NCBI GenBank assembly: GCA_033856025.1
Contig: JAWVFQ010000020.1
Span: forward strand, 70,999-134,998
Reading direction: 5' to 3'
DNA from: AC-38 sp033856025
GTDB taxonomy: Bacteria; Actinomycetota; Thermoleophilia; Solirubrobacterales; Solirubrobacteraceae
Length of the DNA stretch: 64,000 nucleotides
Made by a program: the position numbers and the translations under genes. How positions within the stretch are numbered: the first letter of the stretch is position 1; every line of letters starts with the position of its first letter. Under the pieces are notes generated by a model. It made no database searches. It was given only the letters and a program-made list of their open reading frames with translations, and was not told the DNA's origin. Shown here in pieces: positions 33,837 through 42,255 of this stretch.

Positions 33837-34670
33837 GTGCGCGTGACGCCATTTCGCAGACCGCTCGGGGCGGCGGCCGTCGCCGCGGCCGTCGCCGCCC
33901 TGACCCTGGCCGGGGCCGCGGCGCCGGCCGGCGCGGCGCTGCCCGCGCGCCAGCTGACGGTCATGACCTACAACATCGCCAGCGCGGTGGTGACCGACAA
34001 CGAGCTGGACCCGATCGCGGACGAGATCGACGGCGAGCGCGCGGACATCGTGGGCGTCCAGGAGGTCGACCGCTCCTGGTCGCGCAGCGACAGCCTCGAC
34101 CAGGCGGGCGAGCTGGCGCTGCGGCTGGGGATGAGCTTCCGCTTCGACCCGGTCCTGGACTGCTCGTCGCTGGACTACGACAACGACGGCGAGTGCCGCT
34201 ACGGGACCGCGGTGCTCAGCCGCTTCGCCTTCCGCGCCGGGGCGGTGCGCGACTACCGCCTCCCCCAGGTGGCCGGGGAGGAGCCGCGCGGGATGGGCCA
34301 GGTCGGCGTCAACGTGGCCGGGCGCCACCTCACCGTCCTCAACACGCACCTCAGCGACGTGCTGGCCGCGCGCCGGGCCCAGGTGCGCTCGATCCTGCAG
34401 ATCGTGTCCGCCATCCACGGCCCGTTCGTCCTGACCGGCGACTTCAACGCGCGGCCGTCGTCGCCGGAGATGCGCCTGCTGCGCACGCGCCTGCGCGACG
34501 CCGCGGAGCTGGCGCGGGTGCGCCGGCCCACGGTGGGCAACGCCCGGGTCGACTACGTGTGGATCTCCCGCGGGATCACCGTGCTGAGCGCGCGCATCCC
34601 CACCGCGGCGGCCTACCGGCTCTCCGACCACCGGCCTCTGATCGTGCGGCTGCGAATCGACAGGGCGTGA
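33837..34670 (+). CDS. secreted endonuclease/exonuclease/phosphatase (EEP) family protein
   Basis: A 277-residue exported protein with a signal peptide ending near AGAAL (residue about 36). The EEP motifs are complete: MTYNI, GVQEVD with the metal Glu, NTHLSD, TGDFNARP and C-terminal SDHRPLIV. It should hydrolyse a phosphodiester, either nucleic acid or a phospholipid or inositol phosphate; the choice cannot be made here. It starts with GTG 33837 (GTG 33843 is also possible). It ends 7 bp before the CDF transporter. Confidence 0.88.
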   Translation: MRVTPFRRPLGAAAVAAAVAALTLAGAAAPAGAALPARQLTVMTYNIASAVVTDNELDPIADEIDGERADIVGVQEVDRSWSRSDSLDQAGELALRLGMSFRFDPVLDCSSLDYDNDGECRYGTAVLSRFAFRAGAVRDYRLPQVAGEEPRGMGQVGVNVAGRHLTVLNTHLSDVLAARRAQVRSILQIVSAIHGPFVLTGDFNARPSSPEMRLLRTRLRDAAELARVRRPTVGNARVDYVWISRGITVLSARIPTAAAYRLSDHRPLIVRLRIDRA

Positions 34671-34677
34671 GCCGCGC

Positions 34678-35601
34678 GTGAGCGCGCACGCACACCACGG
34701 TCACACCCACCTGGTGCGCGCGGACGCCGACCGCGGCCGGCTGGCGCTGGCGCTCGGGCTGATCGTCGCCTTCATGGCGGTGGAGGTGGTGGCGGGGATC
34801 CTCGCCTCCTCGCTGGCCCTGCTCTCCGACGCGGGCCACATGCTCACCGACGCCGCCGCGCTGGCGCTGTCGCTGGTCGCGGCGCGGCTGGCCACCCGGC
34901 CGGCCGGCGGCGCGATGACCTACGGGATGGGCCGGGCGGAGATCCTCTCCGCCCAGGTCAACGGCGCCACGCTCGGCGTGCTCGGCCTGCTCGTCACCTA
35001 CGAGGGGATCCGGCGTCTGGCCGACCCGCCCGGCGTCGAGGGCGGGCTGGTGCTGGCGGTGGCCCTGGCGGGGATCGCGGTCAACCTGGTGGTGGCCCGC
35101 GTGCTCGCCGGGGCGGGGCGCGAGAGCCTCAACGTCGAGGGCTCCTACCGCCACGTGCTCACCGACCTCTACGCCTTCGCGGCCACGGCCGTGGCCGCGG
35201 GCGTGATCCTGGCCACCGGGTTCGACCGGGCCGACCCGCTGGCCTCGCTGCTCGTGGCCGCGCTGATGCTGCGCTCGGCCTGGGTGCTGCTGCGCGCGTC
35301 GGGCCGCGTCTTCCTCGAGGCGGCGCCGGAGGGGGTGGACCCCGACGCCATCGGCCACGCGCTGGCCGCGCAGCCGGGAGTCGTCGAGGTCCACGACCTG
35401 CATGTGTGGGAGGTCACCTCGGGGTTCCCCGCCCTGTCCGCCCACGTCGTCGTGGGGGCCGAGGCCGACTGCCACGCCACCCGCGCCGAGCTCGAGGCCC
35501 TGCTCGGCGAGCGCTTCGGCCTGAGCCACACCACGCTCCAGGTCGAGCACGCGCCCGGGCTGCTGTCGATCGACCGGCCCGCGCCCCGCCCCGCCGGCTA
35601 G
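34678..35601 (+). CDS. cation diffusion facilitator (Zn/Co/Cd efflux, CzcD/ZitB-like)
   Basis: A 307-residue CDF transporter. The N-terminal His-rich segment HAHHGHTH is followed by six membrane spans. The metal site is formed by SDAGHMLTDA in TM2 and EGSYRHVLTD in TM5. The C-terminal cytoplasmic ferredoxin-like domain includes VHDLHVWEVTSG and the final HTTLQVEH. It exports Zn2+ or related ions in exchange for protons. It starts at GTG 34678, seven bases after the EEP gene, probably in one operon. Confidence 0.94.
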   Translation: MSAHAHHGHTHLVRADADRGRLALALGLIVAFMAVEVVAGILASSLALLSDAGHMLTDAAALALSLVAARLATRPAGGAMTYGMGRAEILSAQVNGATLGVLGLLVTYEGIRRLADPPGVEGGLVLAVALAGIAVNLVVARVLAGAGRESLNVEGSYRHVLTDLYAFAATAVAAGVILATGFDRADPLASLLVAALMLRSAWVLLRASGRVFLEAAPEGVDPDAIGHALAAQPGVVEVHDLHVWEVTSGFPALSAHVVVGAEADCHATRAELEALLGERFGLSHTTLQVEHAPGLLSIDRPAPRPAG

Positions 35602-35614
35602 GCGGGCGCGCGGC

Positions 35615-36127
35615 TCAAGGCGTCTCGCCGAGCGAGAACCGGCAGCCGGAGTAATACGCCCCGGCCGGCGAGGCGAGGAACGCCGTCAGCTCGCCCACCT
35701 CCGAGGCCGCGGTCGCGCTCCCGGGATGGATCGCCACGATGCGGACCTGGTGGCGCGCCCATTCGATGGACAGCGTGCGCGCGAGGTTCTCCAGCCCGGC
35801 CCGGGCGGCCTCGGCTCGCGGCCCGGCGTCCGGGCGCGGCGCGAGCAGGACGACCTGGCCGTCGCGCGCGGGGATCATCCGCTCGGTCCCCGCCGGGCGG
35901 ATGGCCTCCCAGGCGCCGTCCAGCGCGGCGCGCAGGCCGCCGGCCGCGAACGCCGCGGCGGCGTCGAACACGAGGGTGTGGAGCGGGTCGGGCAGCCCGT
36001 CGCGCGCCAGCGCCGCGCCGAGCGACCGGCACGCCGCGGCCGCGGCGTCGCCGAGCTCGCCCGCCCCGGCGACCACGACGCCGCGGCCGTCGAGCAGTCC
36101 GGGTTGCAGAAGAGGTCGCTCGGCCAA
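35615..36127 (-). CDS. shortened, degenerate SDR-like protein
   Basis: A 170-residue protein resembling a shortened SDR. A glycine-rich VVVAGAGELG strand-turn remains. In the active-site helix, where SDRs have YxxxK before AGLENL, this protein reads EAARAGLENL with neither Tyr nor Lys. The C-terminal GAYYSGCRFSLGET matches the usual SDR ending. About 80 residues typical of the fold are missing, so enzyme activity is unlikely. It may be a pseudo-enzyme. The start is TTG 36127. Confidence 0.7.
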   Translation of the reverse strand: MAERPLLQPGLLDGRGVVVAGAGELGDAAAAACRSLGAALARDGLPDPLHTLVFDAAAAFAAGGLRAALDGAWEAIRPAGTERMIPARDGQVVLLAPRPDAGPRAEAARAGLENLARTLSIEWARHQVRIVAIHPGSATAASEVGELTAFLASPAGAYYSGCRFSLGETP

Positions 36128-36140
36128 GGCGCGCGGACTG

Positions 36141-36146
36141 TAGCCT
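36141..36146 (+). promoter_or_regulatory. candidate -10 element TAGCCT of MBL gene
   Basis: TAGCCT is 7 bp before GTG 36154 with no Shine-Dalgarno sequence, suggesting a leaderless mRNA. Confidence 0.45.
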
Positions 36147-36153
36147 GGCGCCC

Positions 36154-37059
36154 GTGAGCGTGTCGGTGGAGCCGCGCCCGGTCCAGCTTCCCCTGCCGGG
36201 CGGGCAGGAGGGGGCGACGGTGCGACTGCATCCGCTGCTCAGCGGCGAGATGCACGCGCCGCGCGGGCTGCTCGAGGCGCCGTCGGGACCGTTGAGGCTG
36301 GTGCGGGGCCTGGAGATCGGGCGCTCGCGCGAGGACTGGCTGTGGCTGCCCATCCCGGCCTTCCTGGTCGAGCACCCCGGCGCGGGGCCGTTCCTGGTGG
36401 ACACCGGTCTGCACCCCAGCGTGGCGCTGGACCCTCACCAGAGCTTCGGGAGCATCGCCGGGCGCCTCAACGACTTCCGCTTCGAGCCGGGCCAGGCGGT
36501 GGCCGCCCAGCTGCGCGACCGCGGCGTGAACCCGGCGGACGTCGGCCTGGTGGTCATGACCCACCTGCACACCGACCACGCCAGCGGCGTGTCGGAGTTC
36601 CCCGACGCCACCTTCCTGGTCGACCGGCGCGAGTGGGCCAGCGCCACCGCCGCGCGCGGCCTGCCGCGGGGCTACCGCACCCAGCAGTTCGACTACGGGT
36701 TCGACTGGCGCGAGGTCGACTTCGAGACCGGCGACATCGACTCGTTCGGCAGCTTCGGCGCGTCGATCGACCTGTTCGGCGACGGCTCGGTGCGGCTCGT
36801 GTCCACGCCCGGCCACAGCGCGGGCCACATGTCGCTGGTGCTGCGCCTGCGGGGGCGCGAGGCGCTGCTGACCGCCGACGCCGCCTACACCCTGCGGGCG
36901 ATCCGCGAGGACGTGGTCCCGCTGGTCTTCCACGACCTGCACCGCTGGCGGCGCTCGCTGCACGAGGTGCGGCGCTTCGTGGACAGCACGCCCGGCCTGG
37001 TCGTCGTCCCCGGCCACGACGGCGAGGCCTGGGCGCAGCTGGACGACGTGTACGAGTAG
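36154..37059 (+). CDS. metallo-beta-lactamase-fold hydrolase (AHL-lactonase-like)
   Basis: A 301-residue MBL enzyme. The dinuclear zinc motif THLHTDHASG (about residues 132-141), the STPGHSAGH His and the later VVPGHD are all present. The VDTGLHPS lead-in resembles N-acyl-homoserine lactonases such as AiiA. The substrate is unverified. The gene has a GTG start and is divergent from the degenerate SDR by 26 bp. Confidence 0.87.
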   Translation: MSVSVEPRPVQLPLPGGQEGATVRLHPLLSGEMHAPRGLLEAPSGPLRLVRGLEIGRSREDWLWLPIPAFLVEHPGAGPFLVDTGLHPSVALDPHQSFGSIAGRLNDFRFEPGQAVAAQLRDRGVNPADVGLVVMTHLHTDHASGVSEFPDATFLVDRREWASATAARGLPRGYRTQQFDYGFDWREVDFETGDIDSFGSFGASIDLFGDGSVRLVSTPGHSAGHMSLVLRLRGREALLTADAAYTLRAIREDVVPLVFHDLHRWRRSLHEVRRFVDSTPGLVVVPGHDGEAWAQLDDVYE

Positions 37060-37068
37060 GGCCCGCCG

Positions 37069-37857
37069 TCAGGCGGTGGCGGCACGCCCGTCGCGTCCCT
37101 CGGCGCGGCGCTGGGCGCGCAGCCGCTGCGCGATCTCGCGGCGGCCGTGCTCCCGCAGGCCACCGTAGATCTCCTTGATGGCGGCCAGGATCTCGTCGGC
37201 CACCTCCTGCTGGCGCTCGCGTGACGGGCTCTCGACCGTCTCGAAGCCCATCGGCTCGCCGTACTGGACGGTGACCTTGGGGAACTGGAGGCGCTTCCAG
37301 TTGCGGGTGCGCTCGGACCCGAAGATCGCCACGGGCACGACCTGGGCGCCCGTCTCCAGCGCCAGGCGCCCGATGCCGGGCTTGGCCGACTCCGCCAGCT
37401 TGCCCGTGCGCGAGCGCCCGCCCTCGCAGTACATGGCGATCGTCCCACCGCGGCCCAGGATGGTCTCGGCGGTGATGAACGCCTCCTCGTCCTTGTGGCC
37501 CCGGCGGACCGGGAACACGCCCCCGTGGGAGTAGACGAACTGGAACGGGCGCGTGAACAGCTGCGACTTGGCCATGAACTGCACCTTGCGCCGCACGAAG
37601 GCGGCGAGGAAGAAGTGGTCCATGAACGAGAAGTGGTTGGGCGCCAGGATCACCGGGCCGGACGCCGGGACGTTCTCGGCCCCGATGGAGCGCCCGCGCC
37701 ACACCGTCCACACGAGCGGCGACAGGACCATGCGCACGATCTCGTACATCGGGTCCGGCGGGCCGCGGCGCACGCGCTCGTGGAAGCGCGTGAAGTGCTC
37801 GGCGGGGCGCGGGTCCTTGTAGACCTGCGCCTTCATCGGGACCAGCTCCTCGGCCAT
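37069..37857 (-). CDS. 1-acylglycerol-3-phosphate acyltransferase-like (PlsC family)
   Basis: A 262-residue acyltransferase with the four PlsC blocks: NHFSFMD (His75-Asp80), FPVRRG, YCEGGRSRTG and VPVAIFG. It acylates lysophosphatidate or a related glycerolipid at the membrane. The next gene on this strand is glycerol kinase (37890-39383), ending 32 bp upstream, so glycerolipid supply is the likely context. Confidence 0.9.
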   Translation of the reverse strand: MAEELVPMKAQVYKDPRPAEHFTRFHERVRRGPPDPMYEIVRMVLSPLVWTVWRGRSIGAENVPASGPVILAPNHFSFMDHFFLAAFVRRKVQFMAKSQLFTRPFQFVYSHGGVFPVRRGHKDEEAFITAETILGRGGTIAMYCEGGRSRTGKLAESAKPGIGRLALETGAQVVPVAIFGSERTRNWKRLQFPKVTVQYGEPMGFETVESPSRERQQEVADEILAAIKEIYGGLREHGRREIAQRLRAQRRAEGRDGRAATA

Positions 37858-37864
37858 CGGTTCG

Positions 37865-37870
37865 ACGCTA
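37865..37870 (-). promoter_or_regulatory. candidate -10 element TAGCGT of plsC-like gene
   Basis: On the minus strand TAGCGT lies 7 bp before ATG 37857 in the gap after glycerol kinase. This suggests the acyltransferase has its own leaderless promoter. Confidence 0.4.
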
Positions 37871-37889
37871 CACGTTCCCGCCGGGCGGG

Positions 37890-39383
37890 TTACTCATTCG
37901 CCGCCCAGCCGCCGGCGCGCTCCAGCGCGCGGCGCCAGCTCGCCAGCAGCGTCTCGCGCTCGTCGCCGGACATCCGCGGCTCGTAGCGGTCGCGCTCCCG
38001 CCACCCCGTGCGCACGCCGTCCAGCGTGAGCGCGCCCGAGCCCACGCCCGCCAGGTACGCCGCGCCGAGCGCCGTCGTCTCCGCCACCTCGGGGACGACG
38101 ACCGGCACGCCGAGCATGTCGGCCTGGAACTGCATGAGCCAGGGGTTCGTGGTCGCGCCGCCGTCGGCGCGCAGCTCGGCCAGCGGCTCGGCGCCCGACT
38201 CCTCCATCGCCCGCACGGCGTCGACCGTCTGGTAAGCGATGGCCTCCAGGGCGGCGCGGGCCAGGTGGGCGCGCGAGCTGCCCCGGGTGAGGCCGACGAT
38301 CGTGCCGCGGGCGTAGGGGTCCCAGTGCGGCGAGCCCAGGCCGGTGAGCGCGGGGACGAAGTAGACGCCGTCGTTGGAGTCCAGCGACGCGGCCAGGCCG
38401 GCCGTCTCCTCGGCGCGCTCGATGATCCCCAGGCCGTCGCGCAGCCACTGCACCGCGGCGCCGGTGACGAAGATCGAGGCCTCCAGCGCGTAGGCCAGCC
38501 GCTCGCCGATCCCCCAGGCCACGGTGGCCAGCAGGCCCGGGGTGACGGCGGGCGGCTTCGCCCCCGCGTTGACCAGGACGAAGGAGCCGGTCCCGTAGGT
38601 GTTCTTACCCATGCCCGGGTCCAGGCAGGCCTGCCCGAACAGCGCGGCCTGCTGGTCGCCCGCCGCGCCGCACACCGGCACGCCGTCGTGCCCTGCGAGC
38701 GCGCCGTCGCGCAGGCGGCCGAGCTCACCGGCGCTGGGGCGCGCCTCGGGCAGGGCCCGCGCGGGCACCGAGAGCAGCTCGCACAGGTCGTCGTCCCAGC
38801 GCGCGCGGGCGATGTCGAACAGCAGCGTCCGCGACGCGTTGCTGACGTCGGTGACGTGCTCGCCGGTCAGCCGGAACAGCAGCCAGGAGTCGATCGTCCC
38901 GAACACCGCCCGGCCGGACTCGGCGCGCCCGCGCAGCCCGTCGACGTTGTCCAGCAGCCACTCGATCTTGGTCCCCGCGAAGTAGGGGTCCAGGACGAGG
39001 CCGGTGCGCTCGCGCACCAGCGCCTCGTGGCCGGCCTCGCGCAGCTCGTCGCAGCGGGCGGCGGTGCGCCGGTCCTGCCACACCAGCGCGCGGTGCAGGG
39101 GCTCGCCGGTGTCCGGGTCCCAGACGCAGATCGTCTCGCGCTGGTTGGCGATCCCCACCGCGGTCAGGCCGCCGGGGCCCACGCCGGCGTCCTCCAGCGC
39201 CTCGGCGGCCACGGCCCGCGTGACGTCCCAGATCTCCGCGGCGTCGTGCTCCACCCAGCCGGGCCGGGGGAAGTGCTGGGCGAACTCGCGGTAGGCGCGC
39301 CCGGCCAGCTCGGCGGCGCCGCCGTGCGCGTCGAAGACCAGGCAGGTGGTGCCCGTGGTCCCCTGGTCGATGGCCAGGAGCAT
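37890..39383 (-). CDS. glpK: glycerol kinase
   Basis: A 497-residue FGGY kinase of standard length. N-terminal IDQGTTGTTCLVFD, glycerol-binding GIANQRET, VWQDRRTA, the central GAAGDQQAALFGQ and the C-terminal ADGGATTNPWLMQFQADML are all GlpK-like. It phosphorylates glycerol to glycerol-3-phosphate. Its ATG follows directly after the stop of the glycoside hydrolase gene upstream, and a PlsC-like gene follows. Confidence 0.95.
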   Translation of the reverse strand: MLLAIDQGTTGTTCLVFDAHGGAAELAGRAYREFAQHFPRPGWVEHDAAEIWDVTRAVAAEALEDAGVGPGGLTAVGIANQRETICVWDPDTGEPLHRALVWQDRRTAARCDELREAGHEALVRERTGLVLDPYFAGTKIEWLLDNVDGLRGRAESGRAVFGTIDSWLLFRLTGEHVTDVSNASRTLLFDIARARWDDDLCELLSVPARALPEARPSAGELGRLRDGALAGHDGVPVCGAAGDQQAALFGQACLDPGMGKNTYGTGSFVLVNAGAKPPAVTPGLLATVAWGIGERLAYALEASIFVTGAAVQWLRDGLGIIERAEETAGLAASLDSNDGVYFVPALTGLGSPHWDPYARGTIVGLTRGSSRAHLARAALEAIAYQTVDAVRAMEESGAEPLAELRADGGATTNPWLMQFQADMLGVPVVVPEVAETTALGAAYLAGVGSGALTLDGVRTGWRERDRYEPRMSGDERETLLASWRRALERAGGWAANE

Positions 39384-40550
39384 CTAGCGCGCCGTGCGCG
39401 CCGGGGGCGAGGGCCGGCACACGGTGGCGATCGTCGTCTTGGCGCAGCCCTGGAGCTCGCGGGCCGTGCTGCGGTAGCTGTAGAAGGCGGGCTTGCGGCG
39501 CAGGCGCCCGTTGGGCATCAGCCGCGTCAGGCCGGTGTAGTCGAAGGCGTCGGTGCGGCTGCGGTCGCGGCTGGACCACGTTGCCCAGTAGACCGCGCGC
39601 AGGCCGAGACTCGTCCGCTGCGCGGCCAGCGTGTGGAACAGCGCGGTCAGGAGCGTCGCCTGGTTGAGCTCGGTGCGGTCGAAGGCCGACGCCGGGCGGA
39701 TCCGGTTCTTGGAGGACGGCCACGTGACCTCGGTGGCCACCATCGGCTTGTCGCCGTCGCCGTGTCGGCGCATCGTCGTGCGCACGTAGCGCAGGATGCG
39801 CAGCACGTCGGGCAAGAACCGGGTGAAGGGGTGGACCGCGGCGTAGTCGAAGTTCGGCCCCGCGCCCAGCCGGTACAGGACGGACATCTGGTCCCAGCTG
39901 CGCCCGACCAGCCCGGCCAGGACGACCTTGGCCCCGGGGTCGTGCTCGAGGATCGTCTTGCGCGCTGCCTTCAGCGTGGCGATGTAGGCGCGGTAGTACG
40001 GCTGCTCGTCCCACATGTTGCGGTGGTCGGGCTCGTTCCAGGCCTGCCAGATCCGGATCGGCCGGCGCGGCAGGCCGGGGTGCTCGCTCCAGAAGCTCCC
40101 GTGCGGGCCGTAGCGGTCCACGAGCACGCCCATGAAGCGCCCGTACTCCTCGGGGTCGCGGGGTCGCGAGGCGAAGTGCTCCGGGTTCTCGCGCGCCCAG
40201 CGCGGCGCCCCGAGCACGGTGGGCAGGATCCAGATGCGGGCGCGGGCGGCGGCGCCCACGATGCGGTCGGTGCGGTCGAAGTTCGTGGACTCGGGCCCGT
40301 CCGGCTGGGCGTCGTCCCAGTAGAAGGCGAAGCGCACCGATTCCACGCCCGCCCGCGCCATCGAGCGCAGCTGGGAGTCCGTGCGCTGGAATCCGGGCTC
40401 GGCCAGCGGCGCGCCGGTCAGCACGCCCATGAACCCGAACGGCACCTGGCGGTGCGGCGACGCGGCAGAGGCGGACGGCGCGGCGGCGAGCGAGGCCGCC
40501 AGGGCGGCGGAGACGGCGAGGACGGAGAGCTTCACGCGGCGCGTGACCAT
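39384..40550 (-). CDS. secreted GH-A-type glycoside hydrolase
   Basis: A 388-residue exported protein with a signal peptide (about residues 1-30). The TIM-barrel landmarks are IRIWQAWNEPDH (acid/base Glu) and PMVATEVTWP (nucleophile Glu), as in the cellulase superfamily. It is related in layout to the lipoprotein at 11257-12435. The substrate may be an envelope or extracellular polysaccharide. It shares a 12-bp divergent gap with the methyltransferase gene. Confidence 0.8.
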   Translation of the reverse strand: MVTRRVKLSVLAVSAALAASLAAAPSASAASPHRQVPFGFMGVLTGAPLAEPGFQRTDSQLRSMARAGVESVRFAFYWDDAQPDGPESTNFDRTDRIVGAAARARIWILPTVLGAPRWARENPEHFASRPRDPEEYGRFMGVLVDRYGPHGSFWSEHPGLPRRPIRIWQAWNEPDHRNMWDEQPYYRAYIATLKAARKTILEHDPGAKVVLAGLVGRSWDQMSVLYRLGAGPNFDYAAVHPFTRFLPDVLRILRYVRTTMRRHGDGDKPMVATEVTWPSSKNRIRPASAFDRTELNQATLLTALFHTLAAQRTSLGLRAVYWATWSSRDRSRTDAFDYTGLTRLMPNGRLRRKPAFYSYRSTARELQGCAKTTIATVCRPSPPARTAR

Positions 40551-40555
40551 ACAGT
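40550..40555 (+). promoter_or_regulatory. candidate -10 element TACAGT of methyltransferase gene
   Basis: TACAGT is 7 bp before ATG 40563 and overlaps the start codon of the divergent hydrolase gene. Confidence 0.4.
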
Positions 40556-40562
40556 GGGCGCG

Positions 40563-41297
40563 ATGGCGCCCGAGAGGCACAAGGCGGCCGAGGTCTCCAG
40601 CCGCACGCCGGAGGTCATGGAGCGCGAGGCGCGCAAGCCGTTCGGGTGGGCCCACGGCTGGGGCGCGGAGGTCTGGTTGCAGTGGGCCGCGGTCACCGAG
40701 ATGCTGCACCGGCTGGGGATCGCGCCCCCGGCGTCCGTGCTGGACGTGGGCTGCGGGCCGGGCTGGACGACGGCGTTCCTGGCCGAGGCCGGGTATCCGG
40801 CCACCGGCGTCGACCTGGTGCCCGAGAACGTGCGCGTGGCCCGCGAGCGCGCGGAGCGCTGGGGCGTGGACGCCGAATTCCAGGTCGCCGACATGGACCA
40901 TCTGAACCTGGACAACACGTGGGACGCCGCGCTGTTGCTCGACGCGCTGCACCATTCCCGCGAGCAGGCGCGCGTGCTGGCCGGGCTCGCCCGGCACCTG
41001 CGACCCGGGGGCTGGCTGCTGCTCGGCGAGCCGTCCTTCCTGCACCGCCTGTCCCCGCACGCGCGGCGCACGTCGCGCGAGGCGGGCTGGACGGAGCGGG
41101 GAATCTCCGTGCGCCGCCTGCGTCGCGACCTGCGGGCGGCGGGGTTCGGCGAGACACGCCGGTTCTACGGCGCCACGCGGCCCTACGAGAGCCGCGTCCG
41201 GGGACTCCTCGGCCAGACCGCGCGCCTCATCGGCGCAAATGTCGCCGCCGCTCCGCAGATGCACGTCTGGCTGGCCGCTCAGCGGCGGTTGGCGTAG
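40563..41297 (+). CDS. class I SAM-dependent methyltransferase
   Basis: A 244-residue methyltransferase. Motif I is VLDVGCGPGWTTAF (about residues 60-73), followed by GVDLVPENV, the AALLLDALHHS motif IV region and the PGGWLLLGEPS post-motif. The C-terminal part has an RRLRRDLRAAGF segment typical of UbiE/COQ5-like or sugar methyltransferases. The acceptor is unknown. Its 3' end overlaps the convergent GT2 gene by 19 bp; both may act on surface glycans (inference). Confidence 0.88.
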   Translation: MAPERHKAAEVSSRTPEVMEREARKPFGWAHGWGAEVWLQWAAVTEMLHRLGIAPPASVLDVGCGPGWTTAFLAEAGYPATGVDLVPENVRVARERAERWGVDAEFQVADMDHLNLDNTWDAALLLDALHHSREQARVLAGLARHLRPGGWLLLGEPSFLHRLSPHARRTSREAGWTERGISVRRLRRDLRAAGFGETRRFYGATRPYESRVRGLLGQTARLIGANVAAAPQMHVWLAAQRRLA

Positions 41298-41974
41298 ACC
41301 AGCGCGAAGTCGGCCAGCTGGCGGAAGCGGTGGGTGAAGCCGCGCACGGTCTTCCCGGTGGCCCGGTGCTCGAGGTCGAGCTCGACCTCGCCGATCCGAA
41401 AGCCCGCGCGGGCGGCGTCGATGTTCATGGCGGTCTCCATCCCGAAGCGCGCGGCGAAGGGCACCACCACCGCCAGCACCGGCCCGCGCATGGCGCGCTG
41501 GCCCGAGATCGGCGCCGCCAGCTCCAGTCCCGTGAGCCGGCGGGTGGCCCAGCGCGAGAAGTTGACCGCGAACCCGAACCCCCCGCCCACCTTCACCCGG
41601 AAGCGGGCGATGGCCAGGTCCAGCTCGCCGCCGTCGCCCACCGCGGCTGCGAGCGCGCCGAGCTCGCGCGCGCTCTCCCCCAGGTCGCCGTCGCACAGGA
41701 CGATCGTCGGCGGGTCGGGCTCCAGCGCGCGGGCCAGCACGCGCTGCGCGGCCAGCGTCGTGGCGCCCCCCTTGCCCACGTTGCGCGGCGAGCGCACGAC
41801 CTCCGCGCCGGCCTGGAGCGCGACGTGGGCCGTGCCGTCGGTCGAGGCGTCGTCGGCCACGATCACGCGGGCGCCCGGGAACGCCCGCTCCAGCGCGGAC
41901 AGCGTGTCCGCCAGGCGGTCCGCCTCGTCGTGGGCGGAGACGATCACGATGGTGTCGGCGCTCGGGTTGGTCAT
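41279..41974 (-). CDS. glycosyltransferase family 2
   Basis: A 231-residue GT2 protein without membrane spans. It has VIVSAHDEADRL, VIVADDASTDGT, the DXD-like LCDGDLGES and the RFGMETAMNIDAARAG region. The size and motifs resemble soluble dolichyl-phosphate-mannose-synthase-like or glucosyl-3-phosphoglycerate-synthase-like enzymes. The donor and acceptor are not known. Confidence 0.85.
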   Translation of the reverse strand: MTNPSADTIVIVSAHDEADRLADTLSALERAFPGARVIVADDASTDGTAHVALQAGAEVVRSPRNVGKGGATTLAAQRVLARALEPDPPTIVLCDGDLGESARELGALAAAVGDGGELDLAIARFRVKVGGGFGFAVNFSRWATRRLTGLELAAPISGQRAMRGPVLAVVVPFAARFGMETAMNIDAARAGFRIGEVELDLEHRATGKTVRGFTHRFRQLADFALVYANRR

Positions 41975-42028
41975 GGGGGGCGGGTATTCTGCCGCCCGCA
42001 CCCGATTCCCGTTGACGAGGAGGCCCGC

Positions 42029-42244
42029 TTGCCCGAGGTCGAAGCGCACATCACCGGCACGGTCTGGAAGATCGAGGTCAAGGTGGGCGACAGCGTGGAC
42101 GAGGGCGACACGGTGGTGATCCTCGAGTCGATGAAGATGGAGATGCCGGTCGAAGCGGAGGACGCGGGGAAGGTCAAGGAGATCCTCTGCGAGGAGGGCC
42201 AGGCTGTGAACGAGGGCGACCCGCTGGTCGTGCTCGAGGACTGA
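42029..42244 (+). CDS. free-standing biotinyl (BCCP-like) carrier protein
   Basis: A 71-residue single biotinyl domain with the ESMKMEMP motif; Lys36 is the biotinylation site. It starts at TTG 42029 with a strong GAGGAGG (42017-42023) 5 nt upstream, so the unusual start codon is well supported. A TATTCT hexamer at 41985-41990 may be its -10. Such short carriers serve acyl-CoA carboxylases whose biotin carboxylase subunit lacks the domain. The carboxyltransferase at 23777-25399 is a candidate partner, though about 17 kb away. Confidence 0.9.
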   Translation: MPEVEAHITGTVWKIEVKVGDSVDEGDTVVILESMKMEMPVEAEDAGKVKEILCEEGQAVNEGDPLVVLED

Positions 42245-42255
42245 ACGCGGCGTCC

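Noticed and set aside
37890..37900. Possible frameshift between glpK and the PlsC-like gene
   Set aside because: Both proteins have complete lengths and motifs; the 32-bp gap carries a plausible promoter hexamer.
38265..40562. Plus-strand open frame of about 1000 residues opposite glpK and the glycoside hydrolase
   Set aside because: Only its final part (40563-41297) is a real gene; the remainder is antisense shadow with no family motifs.
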